Source of the DNA: Verrucomicrobiota bacterium
GTDB lineage: Bacteria > Verrucomicrobiota > Verrucomicrobiia > Chthoniobacterales > UBA10450
Length of the DNA: 38,781 nt
Assembly: GCA_003220075.1 (NCBI GenBank)
Contig: QHRJ01000044.1
Span: 1-38,781 of the forward strand
Direction: 5' to 3'
Below the pieces are notes generated by a model. The model made no database searches. It was not told the DNA's origin and saw only the letters and a list, made by a program, of their open reading frames with translations. Both the position numbers and the translations under genes were made by a program. The stretch's first letter is position 1, and each line of letters starts with the position of its first letter. Of this stretch, positions 1-7,952 are shown piece by piece.

Positions 1-717
1 TCCGGTGGGATGAAATTGAACGAATTCCATGTCGATTAATTCCGCCCCTGCTTCGTAGCCCAGCGCAAGACCATCGCCGGTCGATTCCCAACTGTTGCTT
101 GTGATTTTGTAAGCACGGCCAATCCCGCCGGTCGCGAGCACGATCGCTTTTGCGCAAAAAATTTTAAATCGCCCACGCTCGCGTTCATAAGCGAAAGCAC
201 CAATCACACGATCGCCATCTTTGAGGAGCGAGAGAGCGGTATGTTCCATATAAACCTCGATCCCTTGGTGCACCCCATGGTCTTGCAACGTCCGAATCAT
301 CTCGAGGCCGGTCCGATCGCCGACGTGCGCGAGTCGCGGATATTTATGACCACCAAAATTCCGCTGTAGAATCCGACCATCTTTTGTTCGATCGAAGACC
401 GCGCCCCAAGCTTCGAGCTCGCGCACGCGATCGGGCGCTTCCTTGGCGTGCAACTCGGCCATGCGCCATTGATTGACATATTGGCCACCGCGCATGGTAT
501 CGGCGAAATGTACTTTCCAATTGTCGCGATCGTCGACGTTGCCAAGCGCGGCCGCAATGCCGCCTTCGGCCATGACAGTGTGCGCTTTGCCGAGAAGCGA
601 TTTGCAAATCAGTCCGACTGAAACTCCCGTCGCTGACGCTTCGATGGCCGCGCGCAAGCCAGCACCGCCAGCGCCGATCACCAGGACATCATGCTGGAAA
701 GTTTCGTAATCGGCCAT
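1..717 (-). CDS. sdhA: Succinate dehydrogenase flavoprotein subunit, actinobacterial (Sdh1) type, partial
   Basis: The reading frame is open from an ATG at 717 down to base 1, giving the first 239 residues; the rest lies outside the window. The protein oxidises succinate to fumarate and passes electrons to an iron-sulfur subunit. Visible are the dinucleotide-binding glycines GAGGAG (residues 15-20), the FAD-attaching histidine in KAHTVMAEGG (about His46), the segment NFGGHKYPRLAHVGDRTG, and FHPTG at the window edge. From memory the wording is close to the Mycobacterium Sdh1 flavoprotein and clearly different from the second SdhA at 3336-5264. Its membrane anchor lies upstream on the same strand (1587-2387), but an opposite-strand gene stands between them. 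No Shine-Dalgarno sequence is seen before the ATG. The family assignment is sure; the subclass is very likely. Confidence 0.93.
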   Translation of the reverse strand, partial: MADYETFQHDVLVIGAGGAGLRAAIEASATGVSVGLICKSLLGKAHTVMAEGGIAAALGNVDDRDNWKVHFADTMRGGQYVNQWRMAELHAKEAPDRVRELEAWGAVFDRTKDGRILQRNFGGHKYPRLAHVGDRTGLEMIRTLQDHGVHQGIEVYMEHTALSLLKDGDRVIGAFAYERERGRFKIFCAKAIVLATGGIGRAYKITSNSWESTGDGLALGYEAGAELIDMEFVQFHPTG

Positions 718-1008
718 GCGTCGAAGGAGCGTTAAAGCATCGAACTTCTAAATGCCAACCTTAATCTGCTCAAGCATTGACGCGGTGGAACATGGAAGAC
801 GGGCCTCGCATCGACCTGTCTTCCGCACGATAAAGGCTGGCAGCGTGTGTGGCGCAATGGAGATCCGTGTTCGTACAAATTAGGACAGTACCTAAATTAT
901 TCTCGACCTAACCGATCAACTCAAGCAAGACAGCTGCAGGCGCGTTCATCATCGAAGATGAATTTGCCGCGCAAAGAAAATCGTAATTGAAAAATGGAGG
1001 AGGCAAAG
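718..1008. repeat. Divergent intergenic region with one repeat hairpin (794-824)
   Basis: This 291-base gap separates the minus-strand sdhA start from the plus-strand hdeD start. No gene is recognised. It holds a hairpin with 10-base arms (GGAAGACGGG at 794-803 and CCTGTCTTCC at 815-824, one G-U pair). Read on the other strand its end (CCCGTCTTCC) resembles the end of the repeat near 23627-23642, so it may be a copy of the same dispersed family. Promoters for both flanking genes must lie here or nearby, but I cannot point to convincing -35/-10 boxes. Confidence 0.5.
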
Positions 1009-1590
1009 ATGAACGGAACTATCGATATCACAGGCACGGTTGCCGATACGCTCGGGCGCAATTGGTGGCTGTTGGCCTTGCGCGGTTTGGCTGCGGTGGT
1101 CTTCGGGGTGCTGGCGTTTGTCTGGCCCGGCGCCACTTTGATCACACTGGTCTGGCTATTCGGCGCATTCGCGCTGGTGAACGGAGTTCTATCCTTAGCA
1201 GTCGCGGCCAAAGCTCCAAAAGGCTACCCTCGGTTCGGCAGCCTAATTCTTGGTGGATTGCTTGGCATCCTCGCCGGACTGCTCGCTTTCATCATGCCCG
1301 GCATCACTGCCATCGGGCTACTCATTTTGATCGCCTGCTGGGCAATGGTGACCGGGATTTTGGAGATCGTCGCCGCGATCAAATTGCGCAAGCTAATCAA
1401 CAATGAATGGTTGCTTGTGTTGGCCGGGATTGCTTCGGTTGCTTTTGGAGTTGTGCTATTGCTTCAACCGGCTGCCGGCGCCTTGGTCTTGATTTGGTGG
1501 GTCGGAGCGTACGCACTCCTTTTCGGAATTCTGTTGGTCGTCCTCGCTTTCCGAATGCGGAGACTGGGTAAGAGGTTTGTCAGTGCCTAA
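1009..1590 (+). CDS. HdeD-family (DUF308) membrane protein
   Basis: A 193-residue, strongly hydrophobic protein of the HdeD/DUF308 type. It shows three repeated two-helix units containing the family phrases RGLAAVVFGVLAFVWPG, ILAGLLAFIMPG and GIASVAFGVVLLLQP, so about six membrane helices. HdeD of E. coli is linked to acid resistance at high cell density, but the function of most relatives is unknown. I start it at the ATG at 1009 because the strong ribosome site GGAGGAGG (996-1003) sits five bases before it. An ATG at 994 would place this site inside the gene. The 3' end overlaps the stop of the convergent sdhC by four bases. It sits between two genes that normally belong to one operon. Confidence 0.88.
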   Translation: MNGTIDITGTVADTLGRNWWLLALRGLAAVVFGVLAFVWPGATLITLVWLFGAFALVNGVLSLAVAAKAPKGYPRFGSLILGGLLGILAGLLAFIMPGITAIGLLILIACWAMVTGILEIVAAIKLRKLINNEWLLVLAGIASVAFGVVLLLQPAAGALVLIWWVGAYALLFGILLVVLAFRMRRLGKRFVSA

Positions 1591-2387
1591 ATGAGACGGA
1601 AGTCGTGCCAGATCCCCATCGAGCACAGGCGAACATAAAGATCGGAGAAGCCGACCCAGAACAGACTCATCCATGCCCAAAGCATGTGGCGGCGGTTGAG
1701 ACAAGTGACGCAGCGATAAGCCTGGTAGCAAGCCGGCGCGCGTGAAAGCTGGTCGCGAAATCCACCAATCAAATGCCGGAGCGAATGGCAGCCAAAGGTA
1801 TAACCGCCAAGTAAAACGACGTTAATAGCCAAAACGATTGTACCGAGGCCAACACCAAAGGAAGTTTTACCGGCCGGATCGATAAACCAGAGCGCCTTCC
1901 AAACGTCGATCGTCAGAATGATGATGAAGACGAGCGCGAGATAAAGAAAGTAGCGATGGACGTTCTGCATGATAAGCGGAAAGGAACGTTCGCCTAAATA
2001 AGTCTTGCGTGGCTCGCCTACGGTACAGGCCGGTGGGTCGGCCCAGAAGGCTTTGTAGTAGGCGCCCCTATAATAATAGCAGGTGAGCCGAAACCCACCC
2101 GGCGCCCACAAAATCAAGAGCGCGGGCGAGAATAAAAGCCAGCCCGGCCACCACCTCGGTTTTGGCCCAAACCAGCTATGGGGCGAATCGCCAAAGATTT
2201 CCGGCGAATAAAATGGCGAGATGTAGTTGCCAAAAAAATAATGAGCTCCTTGGAATGCCGCCCAGATCGAATAAACAATGAATGCGCCTAGGCCAAGAAA
2301 CACCAGCAACGGCTGCGTCCACCAGACATCGGCGCGCATCGTTTCGCCAAAGGCGCGTCGCGGCAATTCGGTGGAAACAGTGGACAT
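1587..2387 (-). CDS. sdhC: Succinate dehydrogenase membrane anchor, actinobacterial (Rv0249c-like) type
   Basis: A 266-residue membrane protein with about five hydrophobic segments. The segments GGFRLTCYYYRGAYYKAFW, DPPACTVGEPRKTYLGE and PLIMQNVHRYFLYLALVF are, from memory, typical of the single large anchor of the mycobacterial Sdh1 complex. The histidines in QNVHRYF and FGCHSLRHL are candidate haem or quinone ligands (inference). I start at the ATG at 2387 (MSTVSTELPRR); an in-frame ATG at 2432 would add 15 residues encoded by repeat-like DNA. In actinobacteria this gene directly precedes its flavoprotein and iron-sulfur genes. Here the flavoprotein starts 870 bases further on, behind a plus-strand hdeD gene. 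It is divergent from the b558-type sdhCAB operon. Confidence 0.85.
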   Translation of the reverse strand: MSTVSTELPRRAFGETMRADVWWTQPLLVFLGLGAFIVYSIWAAFQGAHYFFGNYISPFYSPEIFGDSPHSWFGPKPRWWPGWLLFSPALLILWAPGGFRLTCYYYRGAYYKAFWADPPACTVGEPRKTYLGERSFPLIMQNVHRYFLYLALVFIIILTIDVWKALWFIDPAGKTSFGVGLGTIVLAINVVLLGGYTFGCHSLRHLIGGFRDQLSRAPACYQAYRCVTCLNRRHMLWAWMSLFWVGFSDLYVRLCSMGIWHDFRLI

Positions 2388-2415
2388 GACCTGGGGATTA
2401 TGACATGAGCCGCAA

Positions 2416-2588
2416 CGCAGGCAATGGAACACACTGCAAGCCGGTGCGCACAGCCCCGAATGCCTCCGTTTACAGCGGAGTAGAACTCCGCTGGGCGCAC
2501 AGACTAGGAAGTCTGTGTTCCCCGCGCCAATGCAGGCAACGGAACACAGGCCGTCAGCCTGTGCGCCCAGCGGACATTTTGTCCGCTG
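2416..2588. repeat. Cluster of four hairpins between the divergent sdh operons
   Basis: The gap between the two sdhC genes holds four consecutive perfect-arm hairpins: CAGCGGAGT/ACTCCGCTG (2473-2493), CACAGACT/AGTCTGTG (2498-2517), CACAGGC/GCCTGTG (2545-2563) and CAGCGGAC/GTCCGCTG (2568-2588). It also holds an imperfect direct repeat (2416-2453 against 2532-2570) built on GCAGGCAAnGGAACACA. The ACAGGC...GCCTGT core recurs at 23543-23561. This is dispersed palindromic repeat material, not a coding region. It also occupies the space where promoters for both operons would be expected. Confidence 0.85.
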
Positions 2589-2643
2589 CCTCTGCGCGAT
2601 CTTGATTGAACGCTAAATTAAAAAAGACAACTGTATTGCCTTC

Positions 2644-3339
2644 GTGACTGCCTTCTCCGCGTTTTATCGCTCCTCCATCGGCAAGAAAATGATCGTCGCG
2701 CTCACCGGCGTGATTCTGATGTTGTTCGTCATTGGACACCTGCTGGGCAACCTGCAAATTTTTCTTGGGCCGCGCTGGGTTAACGATTACGCGCAACATC
2801 TGCGCGACCTCGGCCCGCTCCTTTGGGCGGTGCGGATTACGTTGCTGATTGCAGTTTTTCTCCACATTTATTTTACGGTCAGTCTCGCGCTCGATAACCG
2901 GCGTGCCCGCCCGCAACGCTACCAAAAACGGGATTACATCAAGGCAAGTTACGCTTCTCGCCACATGGTGGTGAGCGGATTGGTCGTCCTCGCTTTCATC
3001 GTTTTTCATCTCCTTCATTTTACCGGCCGGAAATTCAACGCCCGTTTTCCAATGTTGAAAAATGATCCGCTCAATCATTACGACGTTTATTCGATGATGG
3101 TTTACGGATTCCAAGACGTTTACGTCTCGGCCTTTTACATTATCGGTTTGTTTTTGCTTACCCTTCATCTCACCCACGGCGCCTCGAGTTTTTTCCAATC
3201 CCTCGGCCTGAATGATAAGAAGTTGACGCCGCAACTGGCATTTGCTGCGCGCGTTTTCGCGTGGCTCCTTTTCGTTGGTTACGCCGCCATCCCGGTCGCG
3301 GTTCTGCTTGGTTTTATCCAACCGGCACAGCAATTATGA
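2644..3339 (+). CDS. sdhC: Succinate dehydrogenase cytochrome b558 subunit
   Basis: A 231-residue membrane anchor of the SdhC b558 family (Bacillus/Bacteroidetes-type complexes with one di-haem anchor). The N-terminus ([29 protein letters not shown]) is the family hallmark, followed by four more hydrophobic helices. Histidines in [30 protein letters not shown] and [11 protein letters not shown] are the likely haem ligands. The start is a GTG at 2644, chosen because it gives the normal family N-terminus; no clear ribosome site precedes it. Its stop overlaps the sdhA start in an ATGA (3336-3339), which indicates translational coupling. Confidence 0.93.
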   Translation: MTAFSAFYRSSIGKKMIVALTGVILMLFVIGHLLGNLQIFLGPRWVNDYAQHLRDLGPLLWAVRITLLIAVFLHIYFTVSLALDNRRARPQRYQKRDYIKASYASRHMVVSGLVVLAFIVFHLLHFTGRKFNARFPMLKNDPLNHYDVYSMMVYGFQDVYVSAFYIIGLFLLTLHLTHGASSFFQSLGLNDKKLTPQLAFAARVFAWLLFVGYAAIPVAVLLGFIQPAQQL

Positions 3340-5264
3340 TCGGAAAACTCGATGGTAAAATTCCGCCCGGTCCGCTCGAGCAAAAATGGCGAAACCACAA
3401 GAACAATTCGCGTCTGGTTAGCCCAAATAATCGTCGCAAATTTGAGATCATTGTGGTCGGCTCGGGACTGGCCGGGGGATCGGCTGCGGCCACCCTCGGC
3501 GAACTTGGTTATCGGGTGAAGTGTTTTTGTTATCAGGATTCGCCGCGTCGCGCCCATTCCGTTGCTGCCCAGGGCGGAATCAACGCCGCCAAAAATTATC
3601 AAAACGACGGCGATAGCGTTTTCCGGTTGTTTTACGACACGATCAAGGGCGGCGATTTCCGTTCGCGCGAGGCGAACGTTTACCGGCTGGCTGAGGTCAG
3701 CAATCTCATCATCGATCAATGCACCGAACAGGGCGTCCCGTTCGCACGCGAGTATGGCGGGCTCCTCGCCAATCGGTCCTTCGGCGGCGCCCAAGTTTCA
3801 CGGACCTTCTACGCGCGCGGCCAAACCGGCCAACAGCTTTTGCTCGGCGCTTATCAGGCGCTGTGCCGCCAAATTGCGCTCGGCACGGTGAAAATGTTTC
3901 CGCAAACCGAGATGCTCGACCTTGTTTTGGTTGACGGTCATGCCAAGGGGATCATCACCCGCAATCTGTGCACCGGCGAAATCAATGCTTTCGCCGGCGA
4001 CGCCGTAGTTCTCGCGACCGGCGGTTACGGCAATGTTTTTTTCCTTTCGACCAACGCGCGCGGTTGCAATGTCACCGCCACCTATCGCGCTTACAAACGT
4101 GGCGCGCTCTTCGGTAATCCCTGCTTCACCCAAATTCATCCCACCTGCATTCCAGTAACCGGTCAGCACCAATCAAAACTGACGCTGATGTCTGAATCGC
4201 TGCGTAACGATGGACGGGTTTGGGTGCCGAAGCGGGCGGAAGATTGTTCCAAACCCCCAAACGATATTCCGGATGCGGATCGCGATTATTATCTCGAGCG
4301 AAAATATCCAAGCTTCGGAAATCTCGCGCCCCGCGACATCGCTTCACGCGCGGCCAAGGAAGTGTGCGACGAGGGGCGTGGTGTTGGGCCGAGTGGCCGC
4401 GGAGTTTACCTCGATTTTGCCGACGCCATTTCGCGCCTAGGCGAGGATACCATTCGCGAGCGCTACGGAAATCTCTTTGATATCTACCAAAAAATTTCGG
4501 CAGAAGACGCCTACAAAACACCAATGCGGATTTATCCGGCAGTGCATTACACCATGGGCGGGTTGTGGGTTGATTACAATTTAATGAGCAACATCCCCGG
4601 TCTGCATGTTATCGGGGAAGCGAACTTTTCCGATCACGGCGCGAACCGGCTCGGAGCGAGCGCGCTCATGCAAGGTTTGGCCGATGGTTATTTTGTTTTG
4701 CCCTATACGTTGCCAAATTATCTCGCCGGACAAATCGGCAAACGGCCTTCCACTGATCATGCGGAATTCAAGCGGGTCGAATCCGAAGTTCGAGAGCGCG
4801 TGAGAAAATTGCTGGAGGTGAATGGCGATCGCACTCTCACTTTATTTCATCGTGAACTGGGTCTGTTGCTTTGGGACAAATGCGGCATGACGCGGAATGC
4901 GGCCGGTTTGCGCGAAGCGCTCGGGAAGATTCCGGAGTTGCGCGACGAATTTTGGAAAAAGGTGCGAGTCCCCGGCGAAGGCGAAAGCTACAACCAATCG
5001 CTCGAACGCGCCGGACGAATCGCTGATTTTCTCGAATTCGCCGAATTGCTGTGCATCGACGCCCTTGAGCGGGACGAATCATGCGGCGGTCATTTCCGCG
5101 AAGAACATCAGACGCCGGACGGCGAGGCCCAGCGTGACGATGAAAATTTCGCTGCCGTTTTCGCGTGGGAATTTCAGGGAAACGGAAAAGTCGAGCGTCC
5201 GAAATTGCATCGTGAACCGCTGCACTTTGAGGCGGTGCATTTGAGTCAACGGAGTTACAAATGA
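3336..5264 (+). CDS. sdhA: Succinate dehydrogenase/fumarate reductase flavoprotein subunit, b558-type
   Basis: A 642-residue flavoprotein, the usual length for the SdhA of Bacillus/Bacteroidetes-type complexes. It shows [12 protein letters not shown] (FAD binding, near residues 41-51), the covalent-FAD histidine in [10 protein letters not shown] (about His74), the substrate-site stretches TQIHPT and [24 protein letters not shown], and [15 protein letters not shown] (second FAD contact). I start at the ATG at 3336, which overlaps the sdhC stop. Longer upstream extensions only repeat sdhC in another frame. It forms the catalytic head with SdhB, whose gene follows after a 148-base gap holding a repeat element. 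Confidence 0.95.
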   Translation: MIGKLDGKIPPGPLEQKWRNHKNNSRLVSPNNRRKFEIIVVGSGLAGGSAAATLGELGYRVKCFCYQDSPRRAHSVAAQGGINAAKNYQNDGDSVFRLFYDTIKGGDFRSREANVYRLAEVSNLIIDQCTEQGVPFAREYGGLLANRSFGGAQVSRTFYARGQTGQQLLLGAYQALCRQIALGTVKMFPQTEMLDLVLVDGHAKGIITRNLCTGEINAFAGDAVVLATGGYGNVFFLSTNARGCNVTATYRAYKRGALFGNPCFTQIHPTCIPVTGQHQSKLTLMSESLRNDGRVWVPKRAEDCSKPPNDIPDADRDYYLERKYPSFGNLAPRDIASRAAKEVCDEGRGVGPSGRGVYLDFADAISRLGEDTIRERYGNLFDIYQKISAEDAYKTPMRIYPAVHYTMGGLWVDYNLMSNIPGLHVIGEANFSDHGANRLGASALMQGLADGYFVLPYTLPNYLAGQIGKRPSTDHAEFKRVESEVRERVRKLLEVNGDRTLTLFHRELGLLLWDKCGMTRNAAGLREALGKIPELRDEFWKKVRVPGEGESYNQSLERAGRIADFLEFAELLCIDALERDESCGGHFREEHQTPDGEAQRDDENFAAVFAWEFQGNGKVERPKLHREPLHFEAVHLSQRSYK

Positions 5265-5281
5265 ACAAACTCTCCTGCTCC

Positions 5282-5392
5282 GTCATTCCGAGCGAAAATG
5301 CCAATCCGGCTCGGACCGAGGAATCCCCGCATGAAACCTTAATGGTAACACAGCAAGATTCTTCGAGTCCGCTTCGCTTCGCTCAGAATGAC
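5282..5392. repeat. Inverted-repeat element (GTCATTCCGAGCGAA family) inside the sdh operon
   Basis: A 111-base element is bounded by GTCATTCCGAGCGAA (5282-5296) and its near-perfect inverse TTCGCTCAGAATGAC (5378-5392, one mismatch). It fills most of the sdhA-sdhB gap. The left end matches the element at 21972-22041. Such ATTCCGAGCGAAG...GAGGAATC sequences are, from memory, widespread in genomes of Verrucomicrobia, Acidobacteria and neighbours. No product is encoded. Confidence 0.85.
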
Positions 5393-5412
5393 GACCGCCG
5401 TTGATCGCGACC

Positions 5413-6168
5413 ATGAATTTCAAGCTTAAGATCTGGCGACAAGCGGACCCCAAATCAAAGGGCAAATTCGCCACTTATGAAGCGCGCAATATTTCTCCGG
5501 ACACCTCGTTCCTGGAAATGCTCGATATGGTTAACGATGAACTGACCGAGCGCGGCGAAGCACCGATTGCATTCGATTCCGATTGTCGCGAAGGAATTTG
5601 CGGTACCTGTGCGTTAACGATTAATGGACAAGCGCACGGCCCAAAACATCCCGCCGCCGTCTGCCAGCTTTACATGCGGTCTTTCGATGATGGTAAGACA
5701 ATCACGGTCGAGCCATTTCGAGCGAAACCATTTCCGCTGGTGCGCGATTTGGTGATCGATCGGAGCGCGCTTGATCGCATCGTGCAGGCTGGTGGTTTCA
5801 TCGCAGCGCGCGCCGGTTCCGCGCCGGAAGCGAATTCAATTCCGGTCCCAAAACATAACGCGGATCTGGCGATGGAAGCGGCCGCGTGCATCGGCTGCGG
5901 AGCCTGCGCCGCAGCTTGTCCGAACGCTTCGGCCATGCTTTTCACCGCCGCAAAAGTTTCGCATCTCGCCTTTTTGCCGCAGGGCGCGCCGGAACGGACC
6001 TCACGGGTGACGAAAATGGTGCGTCAAATGGACGCAGAAGGTTTCGGCAATTGCACGAACACCTACGAATGCGAAGCCGTTTGCCCAGCGGAAATCAGCG
6101 CCAGTTTCATCGCCAAACTCAATCGCGAATACGCGCGCGCCATTTTGCAGCGAAGCGTGGGTGAATAA
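5413..6168 (+). CDS. sdhB: Succinate dehydrogenase iron-sulfur subunit
   Basis: A 251-residue electron-transfer subunit linking SdhA to the membrane anchor. The N-terminal [2Fe-2S] cysteines are in CREGICGTC (Cys58, 63, 66) plus Cys84 in AAVCQLY. The C-terminal ferredoxin-like clusters are in CIGCGACAAACP (Cys159, 162, 165, 169) and CTNTYECEAVCP (Cys214, 220, 224). I start at the ATG at 5413 (MNFKLKIWRQ), which matches the family; an in-frame TTG at 5401 adds only four residues. It is the last gene of the plus-strand sdhCAB set, separated from sdhA by the repeat at 5282-5392. Convergent with ispE. Confidence 0.95.
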   Translation: MNFKLKIWRQADPKSKGKFATYEARNISPDTSFLEMLDMVNDELTERGEAPIAFDSDCREGICGTCALTINGQAHGPKHPAAVCQLYMRSFDDGKTITVEPFRAKPFPLVRDLVIDRSALDRIVQAGGFIAARAGSAPEANSIPVPKHNADLAMEAAACIGCGACAAACPNASAMLFTAAKVSHLAFLPQGAPERTSRVTKMVRQMDAEGFGNCTNTYECEAVCPAEISASFIAKLNREYARAILQRSVGE

Positions 6169-6202
6169 GAATAGATTTCGTGCGTTGCGGCAAGTTCATT
6201 CC

Positions 6203-6365
6203 GGGGAGCACACGCGTCCCGCGTGTTGGCGAGCGCGTCCTCGCGATCGCGAACTTACCTGTGCCTTAGATCGCTCGAAGTAACTAAATTCAACGAAAAG
6301 TCCGTTTCGGCGAGACGCCGAAAGTCCGAGCCGGACTGGCGTAGCATGTGAGACGCGTGCGCTAC
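6203..6365. repeat. Hairpin-rich repeat region between convergent sdhB and ispE
   Basis: The gap contains several short palindromes: ACACGCG/CGCGTGT (6210-6226), TTTCGGCG/CGCCGAAA (6305-6323), GTCCG/CGGAC (6324-6336) and GTAGC/GCTAC (6341-6365). Its left end GGGGAGCaCA (6203-6211) resembles the left end of the element at 30512 (GGGGAGCgCA). Because the two neighbours converge here, the hairpins may end transcription from both sides, although no T-tract follows them. Confidence 0.7.
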
Positions 6366-6371
6366 CCAGAA

Positions 6372-7202
6372 TCAGATTGTCTCGCAAACGTACGACCACA
6401 ATTGAGAATCGAGCGCGAATTTTGCGCGCTTCGCAACCAAATCGCCATCTGCATTAGGCCGCAACACTGCAAAAATTGTTGACCCTGATCCCGACATTAA
6501 CGCAGCGCCGACTTCCGGTTGTTCGAGTAACCACGACTTCATCTGTGCAAGAAAAACAAACTTCTCAAAGACCGAACGTTCTAGATCATTCACAAAAGTG
6601 ATGTCACGGAATTTTTGTGGCTGATAGATCGCGTCCGCTATTTCTCGCGCAGCGTGCCAACGTGAATAGGCCCATGAACTCGGGACGCCAAATTCGGGCT
6701 TCAGCAGCAACAAAGATAATGGTGCCGGCAAAGCCGCCGCCGTAACAATCTCCCCTCGCCCACTGCAACTCGCAGCAGTTTCATTCGCGAAAAACGAAAC
6801 GTCAGAACCCAATTGCGCCGCCAGGGTGCTTAGCCGTTCTCTCGAAAGCCTGGCATCGAAGAAGCGATTGAGTCCGCGCAAAGCCGCGGCCGCGTCGCTA
6901 CTACCGCCGCCCAGCCCAGCGCCCTGTGGAATTTCTTTGCGAAGCGTAAGCCGAACCTTCGGCTCGCGATTTGTCTCAGAAAAAAACAGGCATGCAGCGC
7001 GGACCACCAAATTGTCATCGCCGGCAAGGCCAGGCTCATCACAATGAAATTCGAATGCATTCGCGGATTCGATCTCGAGCGAATCGCAGAGCGTGATTGG
7101 GGCCATCAAGGTTTCGATTTCGTGAAAGCCATCCTCGCGCTGGCGCAACACGCGCAGAAAAAGGTTCACCTTCGCGTGGGCCAGTTCTTCCATACCTTGC
7201 AT
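6372..7202 (-). CDS. ispE: 4-(cytidine 5'-diphospho)-2-C-methyl-D-erythritol kinase
   Basis: IspE phosphorylates CDP-methylerythritol in the MEP isoprenoid pathway. The protein is about 276 residues, normal for the family, and has the N-terminal HAKVNLFLRV, the GHMP-kinase ATP loop PQGAGLGGGSSDAAAALRGL, LGSDVSFF and the C-terminal glycine motif LMSGSGSTIFAV. Starts are possible at GTG 7211, ATG 7202 and ATG 7193. I take 7202 because it gives the usual short lead before AKVNLF; no ribosome site decides the matter. It is divergent from pyrF, with only about 30 bases between the starts. Confidence 0.95.
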   Translation of the reverse strand: MQGMEELAHAKVNLFLRVLRQREDGFHEIETLMAPITLCDSLEIESANAFEFHCDEPGLAGDDNLVVRAACLFFSETNREPKVRLTLRKEIPQGAGLGGGSSDAAAALRGLNRFFDARLSRERLSTLAAQLGSDVSFFANETAASCSGRGEIVTAAALPAPLSLLLLKPEFGVPSSWAYSRWHAAREIADAIYQPQKFRDITFVNDLERSVFEKFVFLAQMKSWLLEQPEVGAALMSGSGSTIFAVLRPNADGDLVAKRAKFALDSQLWSYVCETI

Positions 7203-7232
7203 TCTGTTCACAAGTTAGCCGAGATTGACGAG

Positions 7233-7952
7233 ATGAAACCTTCCGCTAGCGACCGCCTGATCATCGCGCTCGATGTCGGCACCCGCGCGGAAGCGATTTC
7301 CCTCGCCCTAACCCTGGCGCCTTTCGCCGGGTGGATGAAAATTGGATTACAACTTTTTGCAGCTGAGGGACCTGATCTCGTGCGTGCCATTCGTGAAACG
7401 GGCGCCCGCGTTTTTCTCGACCTCAAACTGCACGATATACCAAACACAATCGCACGAGCGGTCGAGTCGGTCGTGAGGTTGGACGTGCAAATGTTGACCC
7501 TGCATCTGAGCGGCGGTGGCGAGATGGTACGCGCGGCTGTGGCGGCTGCGCCAGAGGATTTGTTACTTCTGGGTATAACCGTGCTGACGAGCGCAAACAG
7601 CGAAACATTGCGCGAAATCGGAATGGTGGAAGACGTTTCACAGCAGGTCGTTCGATTGGCAGAAATCGGGGCGGACTGCGGCATCGGCGGCGTTGTGGCC
7701 GGCGCACAGGAAATCGGCGCATTGCGCAAAGCAGTTGGCGAAAGCTTGAAACTGGTCATACCCGGAATTCGCCCGCGCGGGAGCGAGGAGCATGATCAGA
7801 AACGCATCATGACGCCTGCGGAGGCCGTCGCTGCCGGCGCGGACTATCTTGTGATTGGGCGACCCATCACCGCTGCGCCCGATCCGACCATTGCGGCGAG
7901 GAAAATTCTTGAGGAAATCGAAAGCTGTGTTTTCCGAACTGATTGTCATTGA
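7233..7952 (+). CDS. pyrF: Orotidine 5'-phosphate decarboxylase
   Basis: PyrF makes UMP from OMP, the last step of de novo pyrimidine synthesis. The 239-residue protein has IIALDVG near the start, the catalytic DLKLHDIPNT (Asp63, Lys65, Asp68), PGIRPRG, and the phosphate-binding end GADYLVIGRPIT. The ATG at 7233 gives the family N-terminus; longer readings run into DNA opposite ispE. The 3' end overlaps the next gene by 26 bases, so the two are probably translated from one message. Confidence 0.96.
   Translation: MKPSASDRLIIALDVGTRAEAISLALTLAPFAGWMKIGLQLFAAEGPDLVRAIRETGARVFLDLKLHDIPNTIARAVESVVRLDVQMLTLHLSGGGEMVRAAVAAAPEDLLLLGITVLTSANSETLREIGMVEDVSQQVVRLAEIGADCGIGGVVAGAQEIGALRKAVGESLKLVIPGIRPRGSEEHDQKRIMTPAEAVAAGADYLVIGRPITAAPDPTIAARKILEEIESCVFRTDCH

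Noticed and set aside
2388-2432. N-terminal extension of the minus-strand SdhC containing CGSCH, a CxxCH haem-like motif
   Set aside because: The 15 extra residues are encoded by repeat-like DNA, and the ATG at 2387 gives a sensible N-terminus. The motif is most likely chance.
2554-3333. Long open frame (259 codons) opposite sdhC
   Set aside because: It is the complement of a strongly conserved membrane protein, with low-complexity charged sequence and no ribosome site or family resemblance.
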